Below, piece by piece: positions 15,911 to 24,054 of a stretch of DNA of 64,000 nucleotides. Under the pieces are notes generated by a model. That model saw nothing but the letters and a program-made list of their open reading frames with translations. It was not told where the DNA came from and ran no database searches. A program made the translations under genes and the position numbers. The DNA is from Sphingobacterium bambusae (GTDB lineage Bacteria; Bacteroidota; Bacteroidia; Sphingobacteriales; Sphingobacteriaceae): NCBI RefSeq assembly GCF_033955345.1, contig NZ_CP138332.1, forward strand, positions 4,464,001 to 4,528,000. The letters are read 5' to 3'. Numbering within the stretch: position 1 is the first letter of the stretch; every line of letters starts with the position of its first letter.

Positions 15911-18634
15911 CTAAAGCCATTTGCTTACGTGTTCTACCTCATCTGCAAATTGTGCGGAAAGAGATTTCAGACGCGCTTGCAACAAGGCCTTTCGACCATC
16001 GACGCTACGGGTGAATAGTAAAGTGGTAGATCCGACCTTCTTGATCCATTGTTTTTGAAAATGCTGCGCATTTTCTTTGTTTTTACCAATTACTTCGGGG
16101 ACGGCATGATAGTCCAACTGCTTTTTGCCGCGTGCTGTGCGATGTTCGCGCGTTATTAAATAGCGTGGATTATCAATTGGATCTACGAGCTCTTGCAGGG
16201 CTTTGATGAAGATCGATTTTTCGAAAGTGCTACCACCATTCAAATGGCAATACACAGCTCCAGACCGGTCTACATGGGCGTCGACCGAAAGCTGTGATGC
16301 ATCGGTATGGATCAGATCGGCTTCGACGAGTGTGGTAAGCAGTGCCTCCGCAATATGCTGTATATCCTTGGATATATCGCGATAGCGACTATACAGCTGT
16401 AGGGCAAAGTAAGCCCTTCGGCCAAACAAAACCACGCCGCCCGCGGCAATACTCAGCAGTGCCCAAGACAACTCGCGGAGGTTGTGTATATTGTTAGCTA
16501 TACGATCGTAATTGTTGAGCAAGGTTTCGGCATAACCCACCGCGGCGGAGGCCACCGTAGCGGTAGCATTACGAACGGTTTTGGTAAGGTAGAGCGATTT
16601 TGTTTCGACGTAGTTGACGCGCTCCCGAAATGGAATTTTGAGTTCCTCGACCATCGCAACTCCTTGCTTCAGGGCATCATTCCAACGCTGTTCAAGACCT
16701 GCCCGATCGGCGGCAGAAGCAAACATGGCCGCATTTATTTCCGCAACACGATCGCCATCTAGATTATCGAAGGGCATGTCGAGACGCCCAACGCCATTTT
16801 CTATGCCGCCATCATCGTGGAAGGAAACGCCAACGAAGGCCTTGAATTTACGATGCATGCTTAGAAAATCTGCACCTCCATTTGGTAGGCCAGGGTCTAG
16901 GCATACGAGATGCCAAATGTTGCTTGTTTTGTGTGGATTTCCTTTTTCAGTGCGTATCGCACGACCGCGCATTTGATTGGATAATACGAAGGAGCCCACG
17001 AAGCTGGCTAGAATTAGCGCATTGATCGCCGGTGCATCCCAACCTTCGCCAAGCAAGGCCTTGGTGCCAATGAGCACCTCTATGTATCCGGCTTGAAACA
17101 ATTGCGTAACGACATGCACAACTTGATGTTTAAGTCTTTCGTGTGGCTCTACACGCAGGTAGTTGGCATCGTAGGGTACACTCGTAAAGCGGATGTCTTC
17201 GATCCCGATGCTTGCTGCCTTCTGAATAAAGGCTTCCTTTGCTTGGCTAGGAATCAAGATGATCGAACCGGTCAAGACAGCCAATTTGGCCTTCATCGTA
17301 TTCGTTCTGCGTAGCTTTTCAAAGATAGGGAGCACGCCTAGTCGGTTAATGTCGAGGTTGTTGGTAGAACCACTGCTGTAAAATTCCTTACGGATGTAAT
17401 CTGCTAAGACGACCATCCGCAGTCGCTCACCAAGATGTGCATATTCAAAATCGACGATTTCTTTGATGCTGTCAAGCTTGCGTACGCTACTGGTCAATCG
17501 CCCTGTGACGGCTCTATTGTTCAGAAAATCTATGCTTCGCTGCTCGAGCACGCCGCTGCGGCGTAACCTATTCTCCAAATGCAGCCGATGTTCCTCAAAG
17601 GGTGCAAAATGTGGATTTCCACTGAAGATGTAGAAGTGAAGGAGCCGCTGCATCCAAGTATAGTCTAATAAAGGGATCGCCAGATCTTGCTCCCCGATTA
17701 TGTCTTGGTGCTCCTCGCTTAACGTTCGACCTTGAGAGGCCATATAGATTAAGCAAGCCGAGTAAGCTGGCAGATCGCCATATATTGCATCTATTTGAGA
17801 CAAAGGAGCTATCCAGTAAGGATGGCTTTCCACGGCAGCGAGTAGTTGCTCATCTTCCTTGATTTCGTGAAATAACGTAGAGGCTTTGCTGCGGAAACCA
17901 TCGATTTGCTCGCACTCCTGAATCGTTGGCAAGGAAATGTGCACGTAGTCTTGATGCAGACATAGGTCGCCTGCTTCCACGAGTTCAGGAACGGAAATTT
18001 CCTCGTCTACAGGGCCATTGATCTCTATGTAGCGTTTCCATTCTGCGGCCGACACGTCGTACGGAGGGGTAGCCGTGAGACCAACCACTATAGGGTTTAG
18101 TTTTGATTTCAGCTTGCTTAATGTTTCCCACCAAGCATTTTTAAGGTGATGGGCCTCATCGAGCACAAGCGTCTGCACCTTTTTTGCAAGTAGCGCTTTG
18201 CTGATATCGCCAAGGCGAGCGCGTTTCATGGGTTTCGATGCTGGTGGAAGTTGCTCGGCATCTTCCTGCTCGAGTTGCTCGGTGTCTACTGTGCCGCTGC
18301 AGGCCGCATGTAGGCCTTGGTAGGTGACGGCGGTGACAAAGCCTGGTTTGCGGATATCCGTCGATATCCAATCTGGGGCAACGGTTTGTCCGAGAAACAG
18401 CTCACAGAGCCTTTGTATCCATTGATTTCGAATGGCAATGGTGGGCGCAAGGATTAGGCAGGCTTTGTCGAGCCGAATGGCTACTTCTAATCCGAGCACT
18501 GTTTTTCCGGATCCTGGCGGAGCGACCACATGCAGATGCCCATCTTCCAGATGGGTATCCAAGTTGTCCAATATGCGCTGTTGGTAAGTACGCCACGCAT
18601 ACTTAAATCGAATATCTTTTGGAAATGCTTTCAA
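15911..18634 (-). CDS. Superfamily 2 DEAD/DEAH-box helicase with C-terminal hydrophobic region
   Basis: A 907-residue protein with helicase motifs in order: I 'APPGSGKT' (about 38-45), II 'DEAH' (about 159-162), III 'GLTATPP' (about 186), V 'GEGWDAPAIN' (about 541) and VI 'QMRGRAIR' (about 564). The layout resembles type III restriction/UvrB-like SF2 ATPases, but no nuclease motif is seen. After the motor, about residues 695-760 contain two hydrophobic stretches ('ATVASAAVGYAETLL', 'WALLSIAAGGVVLFG'), followed by a soluble C-terminal domain of about 140 residues. The start appears to be TTG at 18634; an in-frame stop lies 14 codons upstream with no ATG between. No partner gene adjoins. Confidence 0.88.
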   Translation of the reverse strand: MKAFPKDIRFKYAWRTYQQRILDNLDTHLEDGHLHVVAPPGSGKTVLGLEVAIRLDKACLILAPTIAIRNQWIQRLCELFLGQTVAPDWISTDIRKPGFVTAVTYQGLHAACSGTVDTEQLEQEDAEQLPPASKPMKRARLGDISKALLAKKVQTLVLDEAHHLKNAWWETLSKLKSKLNPIVVGLTATPPYDVSAAEWKRYIEINGPVDEEISVPELVEAGDLCLHQDYVHISLPTIQECEQIDGFRSKASTLFHEIKEDEQLLAAVESHPYWIAPLSQIDAIYGDLPAYSACLIYMASQGRTLSEEHQDIIGEQDLAIPLLDYTWMQRLLHFYIFSGNPHFAPFEEHRLHLENRLRRSGVLEQRSIDFLNNRAVTGRLTSSVRKLDSIKEIVDFEYAHLGERLRMVVLADYIRKEFYSSGSTNNLDINRLGVLPIFEKLRRTNTMKAKLAVLTGSIILIPSQAKEAFIQKAASIGIEDIRFTSVPYDANYLRVEPHERLKHQVVHVVTQLFQAGYIEVLIGTKALLGEGWDAPAINALILASFVGSFVLSNQMRGRAIRTEKGNPHKTSNIWHLVCLDPGLPNGGADFLSMHRKFKAFVGVSFHDDGGIENGVGRLDMPFDNLDGDRVAEINAAMFASAADRAGLEQRWNDALKQGVAMVEELKIPFRERVNYVETKSLYLTKTVRNATATVASAAVGYAETLLNNYDRIANNIHNLRELSWALLSIAAGGVVLFGRRAYFALQLYSRYRDISKDIQHIAEALLTTLVEADLIHTDASQLSVDAHVDRSGAVYCHLNGGSTFEKSIFIKALQELVDPIDNPRYLITREHRTARGKKQLDYHAVPEVIGKNKENAQHFQKQWIKKVGSTTLLFTRSVDGRKALLQARLKSLSAQFADEVEHVSKWL

Positions 18635-18746
18635 AGTTTTGCTATCGTCTAATATAACAGTTTAAAAATCGATCTGTGTAAGGTGCTTCTCTGCGATGTG
18701 TGGATCTCCCGTTGCTGCTTCGGCGCATAGCACTGAAACAGTTAGC

Positions 18747-20273
18747 TTATTGCAAAGTGAAATTATAGATTGTGATCGATTCTTTCGCAAACTGCAACGG
18801 CTTTTTTTGCTGTATATGCTTGTCTTCGGATATACGAACCACTTCCGTATCTTTCGCGGCTAAGGTATTTGTTGCTTCCAAGCTACTTGACGAATAGCAG
18901 ATCTTACTAGTAATTGACTTCAACGTCGCATTTTTTAAGAGAAGCGGTGCCTGTATCTCTTGAGAGCTTCTATTGACGACAAACAGGGTCAACATCTTAC
19001 GCTCGCGATCGATGGTAGCCGAAAGGTCGAGCGCGGCAATCCCATCGGTTAATATGGGGGCTTGGCTTTCTGCAGCAAGAGCTTCGCCAAGCGCGTATTT
19101 TCTGTATGCTTGCAGCGGGTAGAAGATGGTTTGCTTGACAGAACCCTCTTTGTCGGTCATGATAGGTGCTAAGACATTGACCATTTGTGCCCAGTTGGCT
19201 ATGCCGATTGTTTGCGCTTGTCGTTGAATAACCTGTAGAAAACTAGCGGTGGCCAAAGCATGGCGCCAAGTATATTGATTGGTGGTGCCGTATGGCGGAT
19301 CTTGTTTTTCCCAAATGCCCCATTCGTCAAAAGATAGCTTAATAGGACCTTCACGGTGTGGGAATCGATACCACTCGCTCCACTGTTGAACGGTATCGCT
19401 GTAATTTTTTCGGATGAAACGGCCCAAGTGTTCGATCTCACTTTCGGCAGTTGCGATTTTCTCGAAGATCGAATAAGGCTTGTTGGGGCTGGTATTTACG
19501 TAGTAATGGTAGGATAGATAATCAACCGCATTGCCTATCCCATCCAATACCGTTTTGTTCCAGTGCTCGTTCATGGCTTCACCGTTGGCGATTAATTTTA
19601 TGCTCGGGTCGGTCAGTTTCATCAATTTGATAAAATGCCACACGTCTTTGACGTAGTCGTTTGGATCTTGATGCCTACCGGCGTCGGGCTCGGCACCCTC
19701 TTCATTGCCCAATGCCCAATACTTTACCTGAAAAGGTTCAGCATAGCCGTGTGCACGACGTAAGTTTGCATAATAAGTATTTCCTGTTCCATTGCAATAC
19801 TCCACCCAGTTGGCCGCTTCCTCGGCCGTGCCAGTGGAAAGATTGACAACCAAACAGGGCTCTGCCTGCAGCTCTTTACAGTATTCGATAAACTCGCAAG
19901 TACCAAATTGATAACTGTCGATGCCTCCCCAAATAAGGTTTTTCTTGGCTTTACGTTGCTCTTTTGGACCGACACCATCTTCCCAATGAAACGTTTTGAC
20001 AACCGTGCCGCCTGGAAAACGGAGGGTCGTGGGATGTAGTTCCTTCGCCTTAGTCAGCACATCTTTTCGAAACCCACGATGGTCAGACAGGGGGCTGTTC
20101 TCTTCATAAATACCACCATCGATGCAACGTCCTATATATTCAATAAACTGCCCGTAAACCAATGGATTAATTTTGCCTAGACTTTGGTCAGCATCAATAC
20201 TGATTTGGTTTTGTTGCGCAAAAAGTACAGCATGGAAAAGGAAGAGAAATACAGCTACAATAAGATTCTTCAT
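18747..20273 (-). CDS. GH51 alpha-L-arabinofuranosidase
   Basis: A 508-residue exported enzyme with a signal peptide ending near 'VLFAQQN'. GH51 signatures are clear: the N-terminal 'INPLVYGQFIEYIG', the acid/base glutamate E191 in 'WALGNEEG', and the nucleophile E317 in 'LSFDEWGIW'. A C-terminal beta-sandwich follows the barrel. It removes terminal alpha-L-arabinofuranosyl groups from arabinan or arabinoxylan pieces in the periplasm. It sits about 16 kb from the GH43-bearing utilisation locus and may act with it, although it is transcribed alone on the other strand. Confidence 0.93.
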   Translation of the reverse strand: MKNLIVAVFLFLFHAVLFAQQNQISIDADQSLGKINPLVYGQFIEYIGRCIDGGIYEENSPLSDHRGFRKDVLTKAKELHPTTLRFPGGTVVKTFHWEDGVGPKEQRKAKKNLIWGGIDSYQFGTCEFIEYCKELQAEPCLVVNLSTGTAEEAANWVEYCNGTGNTYYANLRRAHGYAEPFQVKYWALGNEEGAEPDAGRHQDPNDYVKDVWHFIKLMKLTDPSIKLIANGEAMNEHWNKTVLDGIGNAVDYLSYHYYVNTSPNKPYSIFEKIATAESEIEHLGRFIRKNYSDTVQQWSEWYRFPHREGPIKLSFDEWGIWEKQDPPYGTTNQYTWRHALATASFLQVIQRQAQTIGIANWAQMVNVLAPIMTDKEGSVKQTIFYPLQAYRKYALGEALAAESQAPILTDGIAALDLSATIDRERKMLTLFVVNRSSQEIQAPLLLKNATLKSITSKICYSSSSLEATNTLAAKDTEVVRISEDKHIQQKKPLQFAKESITIYNFTLQ

Positions 20274-20304
20274 AAATATTTGTTACGGTTGAGAGTGTCA
20301 AGCG

Positions 20305-20312
20305 TAAATATA
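20305..20312 (-). promoter_or_regulatory. Putative -7 promoter element for the GH51 gene
   Basis: Minus-strand TATATTTA, one base off TAnnTTTG, giving a leader of roughly 27 bases. No TTG at the expected distance. Confidence 0.35.
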
Positions 20313-20374
20313 TCAAAATCTAACGTAATGCGTCCCCCACAAGGACAGAAAGGATGCCGATCCGCTAAAAAAGA

Positions 20375-21628
20375 CTACCTATTGTTTGGATATTCTTGGA
20401 TCCATCGGAAGCCCTGTTTCTGCAATTCAAAGTCTGCTGGGTTGATCTTGATCAGCTTAATCTCTTCGGTCTCATTGTCCCATATCTTTCGTAGACTAAT
20501 GTTTCCGTTCTCTTCCAGCTGGTAGTCAAATGTAAAGTTGTTTAAAGAGATGGTGCGCTTGGAGGTATCGAGTTGAATTTGCTGCCGGATGGGTTGATAG
20601 TCGATGTCGCGTACTGTTGCCGAACCCTCAAACTCAAAAACAATGCTGCGCCAAGTTGCTGGAATGCTTTCGTGTAGATTGTCATCGGATGCAATGCGGT
20701 AGATACCAAGCAACGGTGATTTTTTATAATACTGTTGTATCAATTGATTTCGTTGTAAGGTTGATGTTACCTGCGTAATGCCAAAGATCAGCAGCAATAT
20801 TGCTTTTATAGTGTAGATGATGGTTCTTTTTCGCGGTTTATCGAAGATAGGATTTCGTTGGCTTACCAATGTCGCTGCTTCTCCTTTAATAAGCAATTTA
20901 TACAATGCTTGGAGATGCGGTATCAAGAGAAATAACGCCAAGACGAACAATGCGGTAGATAGCATTTTGACAGGTACATCAAAGAAATAGTTTACACTCA
21001 TGACATTGATGGCCGTAGCTACGGTTATTAGGGCGCCCAATACCACCGTTTTCCGAAAGAAAAGAAATGCACTAAGCACCTCGACTAGGCCGACAAAAAA
21101 GCTATACTCCTTAGAAAAACCAAAGAATGTCCATGCAAGCCCCATAGGTGAAAATTCGCCCAGCGGCTCCATAAGCCGATGCAAGGTAGGCGGGGGCATT
21201 TGTGCATGCATCATTTTGATGACGCCGTAATTGATCAACATGCAGGCTAAATAATAGCGGACAACCACGCTGAGCCAATAATGACAGGTATTGTAACTTT
21301 TTCTTTTTCGATCCAAAATAGACCATACTATGGAACCTATTGCGGCTGTGATTACCATAATAAGCAACAGTACCCAGCTAAACGATGTGTCGCCGCTGCC
21401 ATTTGGAAGAATTTTAAAATCGTACTGATAATGCAGGATATGTTCGGAAAACCAAGGTACAAACTGCTCAACGAGTTTCATGACCGGTTGTGTGATGATC
21501 TTGAAGAAGGGAAAAGCTCCGTTGTTCATGAGCAATACAAAGGCTAGGATCAAGATAAATGCAAATCTAAAGCTGATCTTCGCGGAGAATGTCCAAGCGG
21601 CGGTATTTCGGGAAACGATTTCGGTCAT
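20375..21628 (-). CDS. DoxX-like multi-pass membrane protein
   Basis: A 417-residue inner-membrane protein with about seven to eight hydrophobic segments. The central part (about 120-240) has the DoxX-like pattern 'VVRYYLACMLINYGVIKMM' and 'GLVEVLSAFLFFRKTVVLGALITVA'. A soluble C-terminal domain of about 120 residues follows the last helix and is predicted to be beta-rich. The catalytic role of DoxX-like proteins in this group is not known. A second, shorter DoxX-like protein is encoded at 34774-35355. A TACTTTTA element (21654-21647, minus) may be its promoter. Confidence 0.75.
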   Translation of the reverse strand: MTEIVSRNTAAWTFSAKISFRFAFILILAFVLLMNNGAFPFFKIITQPVMKLVEQFVPWFSEHILHYQYDFKILPNGSGDTSFSWVLLLIMVITAAIGSIVWSILDRKRKSYNTCHYWLSVVVRYYLACMLINYGVIKMMHAQMPPPTLHRLMEPLGEFSPMGLAWTFFGFSKEYSFFVGLVEVLSAFLFFRKTVVLGALITVATAINVMSVNYFFDVPVKMLSTALFVLALFLLIPHLQALYKLLIKGEAATLVSQRNPIFDKPRKRTIIYTIKAILLLIFGITQVTSTLQRNQLIQQYYKKSPLLGIYRIASDDNLHESIPATWRSIVFEFEGSATVRDIDYQPIRQQIQLDTSKRTISLNNFTFDYQLEENGNISLRKIWDNETEEIKLIKINPADFELQKQGFRWIQEYPNNR

Positions 21629-21796
21629 AGTTCTTACGGGCTTTTAATAAAAGTATAAAATTATGTGCGATATTCTTCTATCGATTATTAATTATCACAC
21701 TTCTTGCTTGAAGGAAATGTCTTCTCGAAAGACAATGATCGATATCTTTTTGGGTGAGGGCAAACATGATGGTTGATAGCGTGGAACAAGATGTTA

Positions 21797-21834
21797 TAAA
21801 AAAAGCCAGATGCATGGTAAGTACAGCATCTGGC
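21797..21834 (-). terminator. Intrinsic terminator of the NTF2-like gene
   Basis: On the minus strand a perfect 9-bp stem (21834-21826 with 21813-21805), a 12-base loop and seven or more T residues. It lies 33 bases past the stop codon. Confidence 0.88.
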
Positions 21835-21866
21835 AAACAATATATGGGAAATGGTTGGGCAATTGT

Positions 21867-22292
21867 TTAGGGGTAGGTGGTCACCACTTTGCTCAGTTTC
21901 CAACCGTCTTGGGTTTGATTAAGCGTGATGTAATCGACACGTACAAAATGATCAAAAGTCATGGTGGTTTTAGCAACACAAGTAGACCCCGTTTGATCCA
22001 ATATTTCATAGCTAGTTTTGCAATCGAACTTGGCACCGGCACTTTGCTTTAAGAATTTCATGTATTGCTTTTTGTTGAAGCTGTCGTTGTTGGCGCTGTT
22101 GCGGTATTCAAAATCTTCTGTGAAAATGTATTTGTTCAACGTCGGGTTACCCAATGCGGCAGACTCTAGATAAACACTGATGATGCTTGTCGAGTCAAAT
22201 TTTTTAAGTGGATTAGATGTTTCTGTAGCGAAAGCGCTAAACGAAGCGATCATGATGAATGCACTGATGATGGAGATTACTGTTTTTTTCAT
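21867..22292 (-). CDS. Secreted NTF2-like / lumazine-binding-like protein
   Basis: A 141-residue protein with a signal peptide (about 1-23, cleavage near 'SAFATET'). The rest has the SnoaL/NTF2-like cone-fold pattern: an N-terminal helix with 'VYLESAALGNPTLNKYIF', then a curved sheet ending 'VRVDYITLNQTQDGWKLSKVVTTYP'. This is typical of the 'putative lumazine-binding' family in Bacteroidota. The ligand is unknown. It has its own promoter and terminator. Confidence 0.8.
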   Translation of the reverse strand: MKKTVISIISAFIMIASFSAFATETSNPLKKFDSTSIISVYLESAALGNPTLNKYIFTEDFEYRNSANNDSFNKKQYMKFLKQSAGAKFDCKTSYEILDQTGSTCVAKTTMTFDHFVRVDYITLNQTQDGWKLSKVVTTYP

Positions 22293-22337
22293 GGCGATGT
22301 GTGTTATGTTTTTATTTTAATTTCTTATTTGATACTT

Positions 22338-22345
22338 CAAAGGTA
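22338..22345 (-). promoter_or_regulatory. Putative -7 promoter element for the NTF2-like gene
   Basis: Minus-strand TACCTTTG, a perfect TAnnTTTG, about 45 bases before the ATG at 22292. Confidence 0.5.
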
Positions 22346-22496
22346 GACGAACAGCGCGCTACAGCCTATGGTAATTAGACCAGCTTGCCTGTTTTCTCGG
22401 CGAATACCGGTAAAGCATCGGTTAAGGTTAATTCATTTTGGAAGGCAGCATGGGAGCGGTTGATCAGGAAGCGTTTGTTAATAAGCGAGTTGTCGA

Positions 22497-22527
22497 TTGC
22501 TCGCCGCATAAAAATAGATTATCTTTG
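22497..22527 (+). promoter_or_regulatory. Promoter of the LytS-type kinase gene
   Basis: TTG (22497-22499) is exactly 20 bases before TATCTTTG (22520-22527), matching the Bacteroidota consensus. The expected transcription start is about 22531-22533, which coincides with the GTG at 22532. The mRNA may be leaderless. Confidence 0.7.
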
Positions 22528-22531
22528 CGGC

Positions 22532-23920
22532 GTGAAAGAGGATAATAAGTCGGCTAGGAAGTTTAAGCGTAAGAATTTCCTGTTGTTTCCTGTAGGCGTT
22601 TTACTGTTGATGCTGGTTGGAGGCTTGATCTTGCAGGTGATTTTTAATCGTCTGACGGAGTTGAACAGGAAAATGCTGCGCGATATCGCCAATGAGAAAG
22701 CTTTGGCGGTACAAAAAGAGTTTGATCTGCTGGAGCAACGTTTAAGTTGGTTTCTTGTACAGGCTGAGGGGCAGGATCGAGAGACCATTCAGTCTTACCT
22801 GCAGAAGGATACCATTCTGCACACTTTCTTGACCTTGGCTCCGCTGGATTCCAGCCTGCAGTCGGAAGATTGGAAGAAGAACTTAAAGTACCGGTTGCCC
22901 TATGTGATTCGTTCGAAGGCTGGCCGTTTGCAGGTGCTTATCGACCTTAGAAAGTTTAATACCTATTTTTGGGTTGGCGGCAGTGGACATGCCTATTTCG
23001 AGATTGTTTCACCGGATAACTTCTTTTTGATGCATCCCGAACTGTCACAAGTAGGAAAGGCCAATCCTATACATACCGCGTTGAAGCGAGATTGGCAAGA
23101 CACGATCGTACTGTCGAACTATCTCCAACTGGATGCATTAAGGCGCAGTGTATCGCTGAAAGGTATATTTGCCAATGCACAGTTGGCAACGAGCGTACCG
23201 CTGCTCATCACCGCAGATGAAACTCAAGAAATATTAAACCTCAGTATGCTGCTTGGTGTCGGTTTTTTGGTTATCACCATTACCTTTTTGCAGATCATCT
23301 ATCGGAACAAGCAGCGAGTACAGCAATTGGAAATCGAGCAATCCGAACTGTCGCGAGAACAGGCCACCATGCGCTTCGAGCGATTGCGCGAGCAGATGAA
23401 TCCACATTTCTTATTTAATGCATTGGGCTCCCTGCAACAGTTGATTGCTAAAGATCAGGATCATGCCAAGCGCTTTGTAGGTAAGATGGCGAAGGTATAT
23501 CGTAAGATGTTGCAGGACGACCGCTCGGGTTGGTCGAGCCTAGAAGAGGAATTGGCCTTGGTGCAAGCCTATTTCTTCCTGCAAGAGGTTCGTTTTGCGA
23601 AAGCATTAATGCCGATAAACTATGTTATTCCACCTGCGGTATTAAAAAGACAAATCCCGCGTTTGAGTTTACAAACTCTAGTAGAAAATGCTATAAAGCA
23701 TACGGTATTTACGCGGGAGCAGCCCTTAGAAATAGAAATTATTGTTGATGATGATCAGGTATTGGTGAAAAATCGATACCGGCCGCGGATGACCAGCGAA
23801 TCGCAAACGGGAGGCTATGGTTTGGAATATATTGCATCCATGTATCGATATGTAGAGTTGGAAGGTTTTTCTTACGAGGTGGAGAATGGTTTCTTTGTGC
23901 TACATCTGCCGCTTCGATAG
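22532..23920 (+). CDS. LytS/YehU-family sensor histidine kinase
   Basis: With the GTG start at 22532 the protein has 462 residues. The frame is open back to 22385, but those 49 extra codons overlap the predicted promoter and do not look coding. Two membrane segments (about 16-36 and 235-255) enclose an extracytoplasmic sensor of about 200 residues that I do not recognise. The cytoplasmic part has the His_kinase box 'QMNPHFLFNAL' with the phospho-acceptor His at about 292, and an HATPase domain with 'LVENAIKHT' and 'GGYGLEYI'. The matching LytTR regulator is at 31438, beyond a protease and SusC/SusD. Confidence 0.9.
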   Translation: MKEDNKSARKFKRKNFLLFPVGVLLLMLVGGLILQVIFNRLTELNRKMLRDIANEKALAVQKEFDLLEQRLSWFLVQAEGQDRETIQSYLQKDTILHTFLTLAPLDSSLQSEDWKKNLKYRLPYVIRSKAGRLQVLIDLRKFNTYFWVGGSGHAYFEIVSPDNFFLMHPELSQVGKANPIHTALKRDWQDTIVLSNYLQLDALRRSVSLKGIFANAQLATSVPLLITADETQEILNLSMLLGVGFLVITITFLQIIYRNKQRVQQLEIEQSELSREQATMRFERLREQMNPHFLFNALGSLQQLIAKDQDHAKRFVGKMAKVYRKMLQDDRSGWSSLEEELALVQAYFFLQEVRFAKALMPINYVIPPAVLKRQIPRLSLQTLVENAIKHTVFTREQPLEIEIIVDDDQVLVKNRYRPRMTSESQTGGYGLEYIASMYRYVELEGFSYEVENGFFVLHLPLR

Positions 23921-23934
23921 CGTTTGTTTTTTCT

Positions 23935-23977
23935 TCCCTTAAATGTGCGGATTCACTCCCTTAATACACGGATTCAC
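23935..23977 (+). promoter_or_regulatory. Tandem direct repeat upstream of the metalloprotease-SusCD operon
   Basis: Two contiguous 21-22-base units (23935-23956 and 23957-23977), each with TCCCTTAA followed by CGGATTCAC. The nonamer CGGATTCAC recurs exactly after 12 bases (23948-23956, 23969-23977). Nonamers with 12-base spacers are the classic layout of LytTR-domain response-regulator sites. The flanking genes encode a LytS kinase and, distally, a LytTR regulator. Confidence 0.7.
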
Positions 23978-24054
23978 GGAAATTACATTGCCTTTTTAAA
24001 TATTTGTGAGCACTTTTAGCGCTTGAATGACGCATTAACCTTACCGATAACGTA

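Noticed and set aside
15911..18634. Reading the helicase as the Res subunit of a type III restriction system
   Set aside because: No methyltransferase gene adjoins and no PD-(D/E)xK nuclease motif is visible.
22385..22531. N-terminal 49-codon extension of the LytS kinase frame
   Set aside because: It overlaps a consensus promoter, lacks family resemblance, and precedes the natural start before the first membrane helix.
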